DNA of 9,223 nucleotides from Christensenella sp. UBA1214 (GCA_002309375.1 DBXK01000039.1:1-9223); one strand, 5' to 3'. Counted from the stretch's first letter, positions 1 to 7,485 are shown. Notes: generated from the sequence alone by a model not told the origin. Made by a program: numbers and translations.

Positions 1-1176
1 ACCGATCTTCAGGACGGCCGCGCCGTTTTCAAATTCGCCCGCCATACCCGCGAATGGTTCGCGCAGCACTACCCCGAAAAGGCGGACGAGCTGCGCGAGG
101 ACGGCGTTCTATCCGATCTCCCGCGCGAGGAGCTGCTCTCCCCGCGTTACGACCGCAGTATCCTGCTCATCGAATGCTGGCGCAGGGTCTATGACGTCAA
201 GCGCGAAAAATACGCCGTGCACATGATCAAGCTCGCCGGCGGGCTGATGCTCGAGGACAGCCGTCAGATCCGTCCGGAGGGTTATTTCGCCCACGGTGAA
301 TATCCCTTCGTGATCACCAAGCTCTTCGAACGCAAGGGGAGCTGCCTCGGTTGCGGCTTCGTGGATATGTTCGAAACGATGCAGCGCAACTCCGACAAGC
401 TCGACCAGATCGTGATGAAGAATGCGCTCCTCGCGAGCCACAACAAGCTCCTCATCACCGGCGCGAGCGGCTTCGACCCCGCCGACCTTCGCGATTGGTC
501 GAAGGAAGTGCACCAGGGCGACAATCTGAACGGCGTTTCCTGGTTCAGCACGGCGCCGCTGCCCTCATATATGCTCAGCTATATCGCCGAGATGCGCAAC
601 TCCATCAAGGAGGAATCCGGTGCGAACGAATTCGCCCGCGGCATGACTCATGCGGGCGTCACGAGCGGAACGGCCATTGCCGCGCTGCAGGAGGCTTCGA
701 GCAAGCGCTCCCGCATGGCGGCAAGGAATATCCACGCCGCCTTCCGCCGCGCCGTCTGCCAGGAGATCGAGGTGGAGCGCGAATTCACCCTCCGCGAACG
801 CTGCGAAAAAGCCGTTGCGGATATCCTTGCCGGCCCCGGCTCCGCAAGTGAAAACGGCGGCGGGAACGCCCGCGTCCGCCTCTCCGCCGTCGAAACGGCG
901 ATCGAAAGCCTCGGCAGCCTCCCCGCGGAATTCCATGTCACGGTCAAGGTCGTGAAGGAAAATGCCTTCTCCGTGATGAACAACAACGAAACGGTCTTCC
1001 GCCTCGTTTCCGCCGGCATGATCACGCCTGACGTCGGGCTTCAGCTTTTGATCTTCGACGGCAGGGATCAGGCGCTGCAGCTGATGAAGGCGAAGCAGCA
1101 GGAAATGGCCGTCCTCGGCGCGCTTGCGGGGCAGGACGCAAAAACCGACAAAAAAGATCCTTCCGGGAAGGTATAA
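1..1176 (+). CDS. Phage portal protein, P22-like (5' end outside window)
   Basis: The reading frame is open from base 1 to a TAA at 1174-1176, giving 391 visible residues, so the start lies upstream. I recognise it as the C-terminal half or more of a P22-like portal protein, the dodecameric ring at one vertex of a tailed-phage head through which DNA is packaged and ejected. Supporting signs are the early 'DLQDGRAVFKF' segment, a 'HGEYPFVITKLFERKGS' segment, an amphipathic stretch around 'FVDMFETMQRNSDKLDQIV', and 'ANEFARGMTHAGVTSGTAIAALQ', a glycine/threonine loop leading into a long helix as is typical of this family. The C-terminus is Gln/Lys-rich and charged. Portals of this kind are usually about 600-700 residues, so roughly 200-300 are missing at the left. 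Recognition is from memory of the family, not a search. Portal genes normally sit between terminase and scaffold/capsid genes. Here the next gene is host-type polA, so this may be a prophage edge, a remnant, or a retained portal gene. The visible frame is intact, with no frameshift. Confidence 0.8.
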   Translation, partial: TDLQDGRAVFKFARHTREWFAQHYPEKADELREDGVLSDLPREELLSPRYDRSILLIECWRRVYDVKREKYAVHMIKLAGGLMLEDSRQIRPEGYFAHGEYPFVITKLFERKGSCLGCGFVDMFETMQRNSDKLDQIVMKNALLASHNKLLITGASGFDPADLRDWSKEVHQGDNLNGVSWFSTAPLPSYMLSYIAEMRNSIKEESGANEFARGMTHAGVTSGTAIAALQEASSKRSRMAARNIHAAFRRAVCQEIEVEREFTLRERCEKAVADILAGPGSASENGGGNARVRLSAVETAIESLGSLPAEFHVTVKVVKENAFSVMNNNETVFRLVSAGMITPDVGLQLLIFDGRDQALQLMKAKQQEMAVLGALAGQDAKTDKKDPSGKV

Positions 1177-1245
1177 ACGCCCTCCCGACGGCAATAATAA
1201 AGAGCGAAGGGTTTGAGCAGGAATCTTCAGTTACCTCCTTCCGAA

Positions 1246-1291
1246 ATCGGCGCGGCGCCCGTTTCAGCGGCATGCCGCGCCGGTCATTTTT
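1246..1291 (+). terminator. Probable intrinsic terminator after the portal gene
   Basis: An 8-base perfect GC stem (GGCGCGGC at 1249-1256 with GCCGCGCC at 1274-1281) can be extended outward to 1246 and 1284 through one G-T pair. It has a loop of about 17 bases, then a T run at 1287-1291 and another shortly after. It lies between the portal stop and the polA promoter, so it would separate the two transcripts. The loop is longer than in a classic terminator, which lowers confidence. Confidence 0.6.
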
Positions 1292-1316
1292 GGCGTTTTT
1301 CGCCTCCCTCTTTCGA

Positions 1317-1345
1317 TTGCGAACGACGCGCATCCATGGTATAAT
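1317..1345 (+). promoter_or_regulatory. Sigma-A type promoter for the polA operon
   Basis: A -35 box TTGCGA (1317-1322) and a perfect -10 box TATAAT (1340-1345) are separated by exactly 17 bases. Transcription would start near 1352, leaving a leader of about 60 bases before the polA ATG. No other promoter of this quality is seen before 6855, so it probably drives polA, coaE, the transglycosylase and the binding protein together. Confidence 0.75.
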
Positions 1346-1410
1346 AATAATTGGTATAGTATGCGGGCGGGGCGCTTTCCCCGCTCCGCAGTATCAATGG
1401 GAGTCAAATT

Positions 1411-4008
1411 ATGAAGCTTACCGCCATCGACGGCAATTCGCTGATGTTCCGGGCGTATTACGCCCTTCCCAATATGACCAGCCGCGCCGGCACGCCGACC
1501 GGCGCGCTGCACGGTTTCCTTTCGATGCTCCTGAAGCTCATCGAGATGAAGCCGGATTATCTGCTCGTCGCTTTCGATCTTCCGAAAAAGACCTTTCGCC
1601 ATGAGCAGTACCCCGAATACAAGGCCGGGCGGCGCGAGACTCCGCCGGAGCTGATCGAGCAGATGCCGATCCTTCGGGATATCCTGCGCGAAATGGGCGT
1701 CGCCGTCATCGAGTGCGAGCGCTATGAAGCGGACGACATACTCGGCACCTTTTCGAGAAAAGCGATGGCCGAAGGCATCGACGCGCTGCTCGTGACCGGC
1801 GACCGCGACGCGCTGCAGCTCATCACGCCGAACGTGCACGTGCTGATGACGAAAAAGGGCATCACCGAGACCGTCGAATACGACGAAGCGGCGCTGAAAG
1901 CCGAATACGGCCTCGAGCCCGCCCGCATGGTCGACCTCAAGGGCCTCATGGGCGACAGCTCGGACAATCTGCCCGGAGTGAAGGGCGTCGGCGAAAAAAC
2001 GGCGCTGAAGCTGCTTGAAAAATACGGCGACCTTGAAAACGTGCTCGCGAACATTGAAAACGAAAAAGGCGCGCTAAAAGAAAAGCTGATCGCAGGCGCA
2101 GATTCCGCGCGGATGAGCCGCCGCCTCGGAACGATCGACACCGCCGCCCCCGTTAAGGAAGGGACGGAGGACTGCCGTTTCTCCCCGGCGAACCTTCAAA
2201 AAGCGCTGCCGACACTCACGAAGCTGGAGCTTCGCGCCGTTGCAAAGCGCGTGCGGGAGCTTTCCGGCGCCGATGAAAACGCGCCTGCCCCGGAGCCCGT
2301 TTCCGGCGAGCTTCCTGCCGTCTGCAAAACCGCGCTCCATACCCCGGAGGAGCTTGCGGACGCCATAAAAAATGCCTCTTCCTGCCGGTTCTTCGCCTTC
2401 GATATGACCGAGACCTCGATTCTTTTCGCCGGCAGCAACAGCGGAGAGATACCCGCCGAGTGCTTCTCGCTGGAACTCGGCGGAACGCTGCTCGAGCCCG
2501 GTTTCCTCCCGGAGGAAGCCGCCGCAGCGCTCGCGCCGATCCTTTCGGATGAGAAGATCGGCAAGGTCGTGTTCGACGCAAAGAAGCTGATGCGGGCATT
2601 CTCCCGCTTCGGCGTTGAGATAAAGAATATTGAATTCGACTGCATGATCGCGGATTATCTGCTCCACGCGCTGCACCCCGCGAAGGATCTTGCAACGCTC
2701 GTTTCGGAATGCGGGCTCTCCGCCCTGCCCTCCCCCGCGGCGCTCCTCGCCCTGCGCAAAAGCATGGATGCGGAGCTCGGCGAAAAGGGCATGACGCGCC
2801 TTTTCCGCGAGATCGAGCTGCCGCTCACCGGCGTGCTGTTCGATATGGAGCAGGCGGGCTTCGCGATCGACAGGGATGTGCTTACGGAGCTCGGAAGCTC
2901 GATGTCGGAGCGCATAAAGACGCTCGGCGCGGATATCTGCGCCCTCGCCGGGGAGGATTTCAACATCCTTTCGACGAAGCAGCTCGGGCATATCCTCTTC
3001 GAAAAGCTCGGCCTGCCCGCGAAAAAGAAGACGAAGACCGGGTATTCGACGGACAGCGACGTGCTCGAAGCTCTTGCACCGTATCATCCGATCGTCGGCC
3101 TCGTGACGGAATACCGCTTTTTGACGAAGCTCAAATCGACCTTTATCGACGCGATGCTCGAAAAGACCGGGCCGGACGGGCGGATCCACACGACGCTCAA
3201 CCAGACCGTCACCGCAACGGGCCGCATTTCGAGCACAGAGCCGAACCTCCAGAATATCCCCGTCCGCACGGAGCTCGGGCGGCAGATCCGCCGCGCGTTC
3301 ATCGCAAGCCCCGGCAATATCCTCGTCGGCGCGGACTATTCCCAGATCGAGCTTAGAGTGCTCGCGCACATGAGCGGCGATCCGACCTTCATTTCCGCCT
3401 TCAATTCCGGCGAGGACATCCACGCCCGCACCGCGGCGGAGATCTTCGGGGTCCCCAAGGAGGAGGTCACGCGCGAGATGCGTTCCGGCGCGAAGGCCGT
3501 CAATTTCGGCATCGTCTACGGCATCTCCGCCTTCGGCCTTTCGGAGCAGCTCGGCATCAGCCCGAAGAAGGCCGCCGATTACATTGAAAAATACCTCGAC
3601 CGCTGCACCGGCGTCCGCGATTACATGGAAAACGCGAAAAAGGAAGGCCGAGAGCGCGGCTACGCGGTGACGCTTTTCGGCCGCCGCAGGGAGCTGCCGG
3701 AGCTCAAGGCGAGCAATTTCAACACCCGTTCCTTCGGCGAGCGCGTCGCGATGAACATGCCTATCCAGGGCACCGCCGCCGACATCATCAAAGCGGCGAT
3801 GGTCAAGGTCCATGAAAGGCTCAAGGCGGAAGGGCTTTCGGCAAAGCTCGTGCTGCAGATCCACGACGAGCTGATCATCGACACCCCGAAGGCCGAGGAG
3901 GAAGCTGTCAAAGCGCTCCTTGCGGACTGCATGATGAACGTTGTGAAGCTTTCCGTCCCCCTCGCGGCGGACGTTGAGAGCGGCCACAGCTGGTTCGATA
4001 CCAAGTGA
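1411..4008 (+). CDS. polA: DNA polymerase I
   Basis: This is a full-length 865-residue family A DNA polymerase. It fills gaps, removes RNA primers from Okazaki fragments and acts in excision repair. Domains in order: a 5'-3' nuclease (about 1-290) with D7 in 'AIDGNS', Y105-E-A-D-D109, 'TGDRDALQL' (129-137) and the helix-hairpin-helix 'GDSSDNLPGVKGVG' from 181; a 3'-5' exonuclease-like fold (about 310-470); and the polymerase domain. The polymerase has 'TGRISS', motif A 'DYSQIELR' with D642, motif B with R691 and K695 before 'NFGIVYG', and motif C H818-D819-E820. The exonuclease fold looks inactive: the Exo I D-x-E is replaced by D331-M-T-E334, the Exo II segment is 'FDAKK' as in Bacillus-type enzymes, and no Exo III Tyr-x3-Asp is evident. 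The start ATG follows GGGAG at 1399-1403. A complete 5' nuclease domain and the neighbouring coaE indicate the cellular enzyme, not a phage polymerase. The mutM gene found between polA and coaE in Bacillus is absent. Confidence 0.97.
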   Translation: MKLTAIDGNSLMFRAYYALPNMTSRAGTPTGALHGFLSMLLKLIEMKPDYLLVAFDLPKKTFRHEQYPEYKAGRRETPPELIEQMPILRDILREMGVAVIECERYEADDILGTFSRKAMAEGIDALLVTGDRDALQLITPNVHVLMTKKGITETVEYDEAALKAEYGLEPARMVDLKGLMGDSSDNLPGVKGVGEKTALKLLEKYGDLENVLANIENEKGALKEKLIAGADSARMSRRLGTIDTAAPVKEGTEDCRFSPANLQKALPTLTKLELRAVAKRVRELSGADENAPAPEPVSGELPAVCKTALHTPEELADAIKNASSCRFFAFDMTETSILFAGSNSGEIPAECFSLELGGTLLEPGFLPEEAAAALAPILSDEKIGKVVFDAKKLMRAFSRFGVEIKNIEFDCMIADYLLHALHPAKDLATLVSECGLSALPSPAALLALRKSMDAELGEKGMTRLFREIELPLTGVLFDMEQAGFAIDRDVLTELGSSMSERIKTLGADICALAGEDFNILSTKQLGHILFEKLGLPAKKKTKTGYSTDSDVLEALAPYHPIVGLVTEYRFLTKLKSTFIDAMLEKTGPDGRIHTTLNQTVTATGRISSTEPNLQNIPVRTELGRQIRRAFIASPGNILVGADYSQIELRVLAHMSGDPTFISAFNSGEDIHARTAAEIFGVPKEEVTREMRSGAKAVNFGIVYGISAFGLSEQLGISPKKAADYIEKYLDRCTGVRDYMENAKKEGRERGYAVTLFGRRRELPELKASNFNTRSFGERVAMNMPIQGTAADIIKAAMVKVHERLKAEGLSAKLVLQIHDELIIDTPKAEEEAVKALLADCMMNVVKLSVPLAADVESGHSWFDTK

Positions 4009-4020
4009 TCCGGAGGAAAT

Positions 4021-4653
4021 ATGATCATCGGATTGACAGGAAGCATGGCGGCGGGCAAATCGACCGTCTCCGATATGCTCAAAAAGCTCGGTTTTTTCAT
4101 CATCGACGCGGACAGGACCGCGCATGATGTGATCGAAGCACCGGAAATAAAAAAAAGGCTCGCCGCCGTCTTCGGGGAGGATATCCTCACTGCGGACGGA
4201 CGGACCGACCGCCGTATCCTTGCGGAAAAAGCCTTTGTTTCCCCCGAAAAGACGAAAGAATTGAATGCGATCGTCCATCCCGCCGTGATCGAAACGATGC
4301 TCGAAGAAGCGGATGGATTCTCTCTCGAATATCCGGAGATCCCGATCGTTTTCGATGTGCCGCTGCTCTTTGAATCGGGAATGGACAAGTACTGCGACCG
4401 CATCATCACCGTTGCGGCGGACGACGAAACGCGGTATCTCCGCATCATGCTGCGCGACGGACTGACGCGCGAAGCGGCGATGCGGCGCATTGAAAAGCAG
4501 ATGCCGCAGCAGGAGAAGATCGCGCGCTCGGACGCCGTAATCTGGAACGATCTCGGTTTGGCGGAGCTTCGCGCAAACCTGCTCGCCGCCCTCGATGCGA
4601 TCGAATGTGCACCCTTTGAAGAATACCTGAATGACGATAACGACGGAGCTTGA
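4021..4653 (+). CDS. coaE: Dephospho-CoA kinase
   Basis: A 210-residue cytoplasmic P-loop kinase catalysing the last step of coenzyme A synthesis, ATP-dependent phosphorylation of the ribose 3'-hydroxyl of dephospho-CoA. The N-terminus carries the Walker A loop 'GLTGSMAAGKST' (4-15), with SMA where many members have GIG. The CoA-site segment 'DADRTAHDV' begins at 29, followed by 'NAIVHPAV', the strand 'DVPLLFESG' and a lid helix region rich in Arg ('RIMLRDGLTREAAMRRI'). The C-terminal 'SDAVIWNDLGLAEL' matches the usual family ending. Length is typical (about 200). A strong ribosome site, GGAGG at 4012-4016, sits 4 bases before the ATG, and polA ends only 12 bases upstream, so the two are cotranscribed. 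The polA-coaE pairing is a familiar Bacillota arrangement. Confidence 0.96.
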   Translation: MIIGLTGSMAAGKSTVSDMLKKLGFFIIDADRTAHDVIEAPEIKKRLAAVFGEDILTADGRTDRRILAEKAFVSPEKTKELNAIVHPAVIETMLEEADGFSLEYPEIPIVFDVPLLFESGMDKYCDRIITVAADDETRYLRIMLRDGLTREAAMRRIEKQMPQQEKIARSDAVIWNDLGLAELRANLLAALDAIECAPFEEYLNDDNDGA

Positions 4654-4654
4654 T

Positions 4655-5221
4655 TTGAAACTTTTTTCGATCCGCAAAAACAAAAAAACGGCGTCCATCC
4701 TCCGCGCGGCGGTTTTCGCTCTCGCGGCGGTCCTTGCGCTCTGTTCCTGTTCCTTCGGGGAAAAATACATCAAAAAATACGAGGATGAAGTCCTTGCCTC
4801 GAGCGAAGAATACGGCCTCGATCCCGCCCTCGTTTTCGCCGTGATCCGCACGGAGAGCAGCTTCGATCCGAACGCCGTCTCCCGCGCCGGTGCGAAGGGC
4901 CTGATGCAGATCATGCCCGCAACGGCCGAATGGGTCGCCTTCCGCACGAAAACGGAGTTCGACGAGAGCCGCATCTTCGAGCCCGGGTACAATATCAACA
5001 TCGGCTGCCATCTTTTGAGCTATCTGCTCGAAAAATACAACGGCGATCTCCGTTTTGCCCTCGCCGCATACAACGCCGGCGCCGGGCGGGTCGATTCCTG
5101 GCTCGCCGACCCGGAATACTTCGACGGGGAGGAGCTCAGCATCCCCTTCACCGAAACGAAAAACTATGTTGAAAAGGTTCTGAAGGCCTATGAAAAATAC
5201 AAGGAAATGGATGAAGAATAA
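4655..5221 (+). CDS. Small lipoprotein lytic transglycosylase (SLT domain)
   Basis: This is a murein-cleaving lytic transglycosylase, which cuts the MurNAc-GlcNAc bond leaving 1,6-anhydro-MurNAc. Numbering from TTG 4655 (188 residues), a basic N-terminus and hydrophobic segment lead to Cys32 in 'LCSC', a plausible though non-classic lipobox, so the protein is likely membrane-anchored outside. The SLT domain follows: catalytic E67 in 'VIRTESSFDPNAVS', then 'GAKGLMQIMPATA', 'NINIGCHLLSYLLEKY' and 'ALAAYNAGAGRVDSWL', all hallmarks of the Slt70/MltE fold. The start is uncertain. TTG 4655 lies one base after the coaE stop, has GGAG at 4645-4648, and gives the natural signal start M-K-L-F. ATG 4631 in the same frame would add eight residues (Met-Thr-Ile and so on) and overlap coaE by 23 bases, but has only a weak GAAGAA upstream. 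Either way it is translationally coupled to coaE. A transglycosylase after polA-coaE recurs in Clostridia, from memory. Confidence 0.92.
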   Translation: MKLFSIRKNKKTASILRAAVFALAAVLALCSCSFGEKYIKKYEDEVLASSEEYGLDPALVFAVIRTESSFDPNAVSRAGAKGLMQIMPATAEWVAFRTKTEFDESRIFEPGYNINIGCHLLSYLLEKYNGDLRFALAAYNAGAGRVDSWLADPEYFDGEELSIPFTETKNYVEKVLKAYEKYKEMDEE

Positions 5222-6839
5222 GCGCATCTGCCGCGCCGCCGCAGTCCTTCTCGCGCTGCTGACGGCCGTTGTTCCGCTCGCCGCCTGCAAGCGCAAGGCC
5301 GCGCAGACCGACACCGTCGTTCCGACGCAGACCGAGGCGCCGGAGCAGACGAGCGAGCCCCTGCCCGCCGAGGGCGGGAGGATTCGCATGGCAATGCCGG
5401 AAAACCTCCGCGTCGGCAACGAAAGCTATGACCCGATGCTCGTCACGACGGAAGAAGCGCTTCAGCTTTTCTCCCTTGTTTATGAGCCTTTGATCGCCGT
5501 TGACGAAAGCGGGAGCCTCATCCCCTGCCTTGCCGTCAACTGGAGCGCCGCGAATCAGCCGAACTGCTGGACCGTCAACCTCCGCAGCGGCGTTCGTTTT
5601 CATTCCGGCGCCGCCCTCACGGCGGATGACGTGGTCTATTCCTTCGAGCATCTCCGCGAGACCGCAGGGAGCGGCTACTACGCGAAATGCCTTTCATACA
5701 TCAGAAGTATCGAGTGGATCGACTCGACGACCGTGCTCGTCACGGCGGTATCGTCCGGCATGATCGATCTTTACGGCCTCAATTTCCCGATCCTCAAGCG
5801 GGACGCCGCGCCTTTCGACGGCACGGGGCCCTATAAGGTCACCGGTTATACCGACCAGCGCGTTTCGATGGCCGTCAATTCCGGCTGGTGGGACCGCCCG
5901 CCGTATATCCAGGGGGTGGAATTCCTTGCAAGGGACAGCAACGAGACCGCCCTTGCTTCCTACAGCGCAGGCCAGCTCGATTTCGTTCCGACGGCGCTGC
6001 TCTCCGCGGGTCAGTACGGCGACGCGGGAGTGACCGTCGTGCGCGATTACATGACCCAGGGCATGGAAGCGCTGCTTTTCAACCACGACCGGAGCCTGAT
6101 GGCCAATGTCGATTTCCGCCGCGCCGTCAGCTGCAGCATCAACCGCTCGCGCATCATCTCCAATGTCTATATGAACCGCGCCCGCTCCTGCGACGTTCCG
6201 ATCCCGCCGGACAGCTGGCTTTACAGCGGCGCGAAGCAGATCGATTACGACCGCGTGGAGGCCGAAAGGCTCTTTGAACAGCTCGGCTGCCGCAAGAACA
6301 GCGAAGGCATGCTCCGCTACAAGGGCGAAACGCTCGAGCTGACGCTGCTTGTCAGCGCCACGACCGAAAACACGACCCGCGCCGACGCCGCCGCGATCAT
6401 CGCATCCCAGCTCGAACAGGTCGGCATCAAGGTCAACATCGTCACCGCGAGCCACGGCTACGGTCAGCAGGACAGCGAATTCATAACGGCGCTGCGGCAA
6501 AAGGATTGGGATATCGCGCTCGTCGGCTTCAACCTTTCGCTGAGCTGCGACCTTGCGCCCTACCTCACGCGGGAGGGCAAAAACAATTTCGGCAGTTACA
6601 GCGGCGAAGGCTTCGATACCCTTCTTGCCCGGGTCAGGACCGCGCCGGATGAAGAGACTCTGCGCGCCGTTTATTACGAGATCCAATCGGAATTCGTCGA
6701 TCGGCTGCCGTTCATCGTGCTCTATTTCCGCCTCAACAGCGCTGTTACGCGGGCGGATATCTCCGGCATTGACGCGATCCGCGAGCCCGCGCTGCTGCGA
6801 AACATCAAAAACTGGTATATTTTGAAGAAAAATCCCTGA
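5211..6839 (+). CDS. ABC transporter solute-binding lipoprotein, peptide/nickel family (SBP_bac_5)
   Basis: An extracytoplasmic substrate-binding lipoprotein of the OppA/DppA type, 542 residues from ATG 5211. The signal peptide ends in a classic lipobox 'LAAC' (Cys26), followed by a Thr/Gln/Glu/Pro-rich tether ('TQTEAPEQTSEP'). Family features are 'LFSLVYEPLIAVDESG', the lobe signature 'LTADDVVYSFEHL' near residue 137, 'GTGPYKVTGY' near 204, 'DFRRAVSCSINRSRI', 'YDRVEAERLFEQLGC', and a C-terminal 'YYEIQSEFVDRLPFIVLYF', the usual order and length for the family. ATG 5211 is preferred because AAGGA (5201-5205) is well spaced; ATG 5190 would add seven residues. The gene overlaps the transglycosylase end by 11 bases, so the two are translationally coupled. 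No permease or ATPase genes are in the window, so transport partners must be elsewhere or absent. The ligand cannot be told from sequence; peptides, including cell-wall peptides, are one option. Confidence 0.93.
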   Translation: MKNKRICRAAAVLLALLTAVVPLAACKRKAAQTDTVVPTQTEAPEQTSEPLPAEGGRIRMAMPENLRVGNESYDPMLVTTEEALQLFSLVYEPLIAVDESGSLIPCLAVNWSAANQPNCWTVNLRSGVRFHSGAALTADDVVYSFEHLRETAGSGYYAKCLSYIRSIEWIDSTTVLVTAVSSGMIDLYGLNFPILKRDAAPFDGTGPYKVTGYTDQRVSMAVNSGWWDRPPYIQGVEFLARDSNETALASYSAGQLDFVPTALLSAGQYGDAGVTVVRDYMTQGMEALLFNHDRSLMANVDFRRAVSCSINRSRIISNVYMNRARSCDVPIPPDSWLYSGAKQIDYDRVEAERLFEQLGCRKNSEGMLRYKGETLELTLLVSATTENTTRADAAAIIASQLEQVGIKVNIVTASHGYGQQDSEFITALRQKDWDIALVGFNLSLSCDLAPYLTREGKNNFGSYSGEGFDTLLARVRTAPDEETLRAVYYEIQSEFVDRLPFIVLYFRLNSAVTRADISGIDAIREPALLRNIKNWYILKKNP

Positions 6840-6854
6840 AAAAACCGGATCGGC

Positions 6855-6883
6855 TTGAAATGCCGGCCGTACCCTTGTATAAT
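6855..6883 (+). promoter_or_regulatory. Promoter of the first small lipoprotein gene
   Basis: A -35 box TTGAAA (6855-6860) and a perfect -10 box TATAAT (6878-6883) have 17-base spacing. The context CGGCTTGAAA and TATAATG is shared with the promoter at 7548-7576. A start near 6890 leaves a leader of about 50 bases. That leader contains a weak 6-base inverted repeat, TTGTTT (6888-6893) with AAACAA (6906-6911). Confidence 0.75.
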
Positions 6884-6941
6884 GACGTTGTTTTTGTTAA
6901 GTCAGAAACAAATCATCACCGAATAGAAAGGTTTTATCGAA

Positions 6942-7472
6942 ATGAAAAAGAACTTCGCGCGCATCATCGCTCTGATCCTTGCAGTTATGCTGGCCGGAGC
7001 TGCTTTCATCGCCTGCGGCGGCAGTGAAGAAAAGCCCGCCGAACAGCCTACTGCAGAGCCCACCGCAGAACCCACCGCAGAACCCACCGCAGAGCCCACT
7101 CCCGAACCCACTCCCGAACCCACCGAGGCGCCTCAGCAGACCGGCTCGATCAGCGGCACTTATTATATTTCAATGGTCAACGATCAGAGCGCCGAAGAGT
7201 ATTTCACCGCTCTTGCAGAAGAATACGGCATGACTATAGAAGACTACCTCGAGCTTTGGAAGGCTTCGGAGATCAAAGAAATGATGTATTTCGTTTTCGA
7301 GCCCGACGGCACTATGGTCGTTTGTGCCAGCGGCGAAAACACGGAGGGCACCTATACTCTGGACGGCGATAAGCTCGTTCTTTCCGCCGAAGGCGATGAC
7401 CTTGAAGCAACTTTTTACGGCGATTATTTTGTTGCCGATTTCAGCGGCGATACCATCACATTCACCAAATAA
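6942..7472 (+). CDS. Small predicted lipoprotein of unknown function, with a proline-rich repeat tether (paralogue 1)
   Basis: A 176-residue protein that I do not recognise beyond its architecture. A Lys-rich start and hydrophobic segment end in lipobox 'FIAC' (Cys25), so it should be lipid-anchored on the outer face of the membrane. Residues about 36-62 are a Pro-Thr-Ala-Glu / Pro-Thr-Pro-Glu repeat, a flexible and strongly acidic tether. The remaining domain of about 110 residues starts 'GTYYISMV', has an acidic helix 'SAEEYFTALAEEYGMT', then beta-type segments 'FVFEPDGTMVV', 'GTYTLDGDKLVLSAEG' and 'DFSGDTITFTK'. The GTY...DG.G pattern suggests a small beta-barrel or sandwich like those of lipocalin-type lipoproteins, but that is inference. 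AAAGG (6927-6931) lies 10 bases before the ATG. The gene has its own promoter and terminator. It is clearly related to the gene at 7626-8054, which has the same start (M-K-K-N-F), the same lipobox region, the 'NGMT/YGMT' helix and the C-terminal 'DGDK' and 'ITF/ITL' strands. Confidence 0.85.
   Translation: MKKNFARIIALILAVMLAGAAFIACGGSEEKPAEQPTAEPTAEPTAEPTAEPTPEPTPEPTEAPQQTGSISGTYYISMVNDQSAEEYFTALAEEYGMTIEDYLELWKASEIKEMMYFVFEPDGTMVVCASGENTEGTYTLDGDKLVLSAEGDDLEATFYGDYFVADFSGDTITFTK
7047..7127 (+). repeat. 12-base tandem repeat encoding a Pro-Thr-Ala/Pro-Glu linker
   Basis: Six consecutive in-frame 12-base units start at 7047, 7059, 7071, 7083, 7095 and 7107, followed by a partial seventh (7119-7127). 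The first four encode P-T-A-E (CCCACCGCAGAA and variants) and the next two P-T-P-E (CCCACTCCCGAA, identical to each other). Units 2 and 3 are identical to each other and unit 4 differs at one base. Such a repeat can gain or lose units by slippage without breaking the frame. The paralogue at 7626 lacks it. Confidence 0.9.
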
Positions 7473-7485
7473 GGACGCCATTTTC

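Noticed and set aside
1233..1240. ACCTCCTT, which reads AAGGAGGT (a perfect ribosome site) on the minus strand and also resembles the 3' end of 16S rRNA
   Set aside because: No plausible start codon and gene follows at the right distance on the minus strand, and the match to 16S does not extend beyond these 8 bases. Probably chance.
1272..1604. Plus-strand frame across the polA promoter and gene start, considered as a small upstream gene
   Set aside because: It runs through the promoter and the first part of polA in another frame, has no ribosome site and shows no domain.
2074..5001. Very long open frame on the minus strand (975 codons) opposite polA, coaE and the transglycosylase
   Set aside because: It crosses three clearly functional genes on the other strand. 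Its product is low-complexity, rich in Arg, Glu, Ala and His, with no recognisable domain. This is the usual shadow of GC-rich codon use.
6842..6869. Short GC dyad after the binding-protein stop, considered as an operon terminator
   Set aside because: The arms are only about 4 bases and no T run follows. It overlaps the -35 box of the next promoter. I see no clear terminator for the polA operon here.
7047..7127. Short direct repeats considered as a CRISPR-like array
   Set aside because: The units are contiguous without spacers, 12 bases long, in frame, and encode a regular Pro-rich linker.
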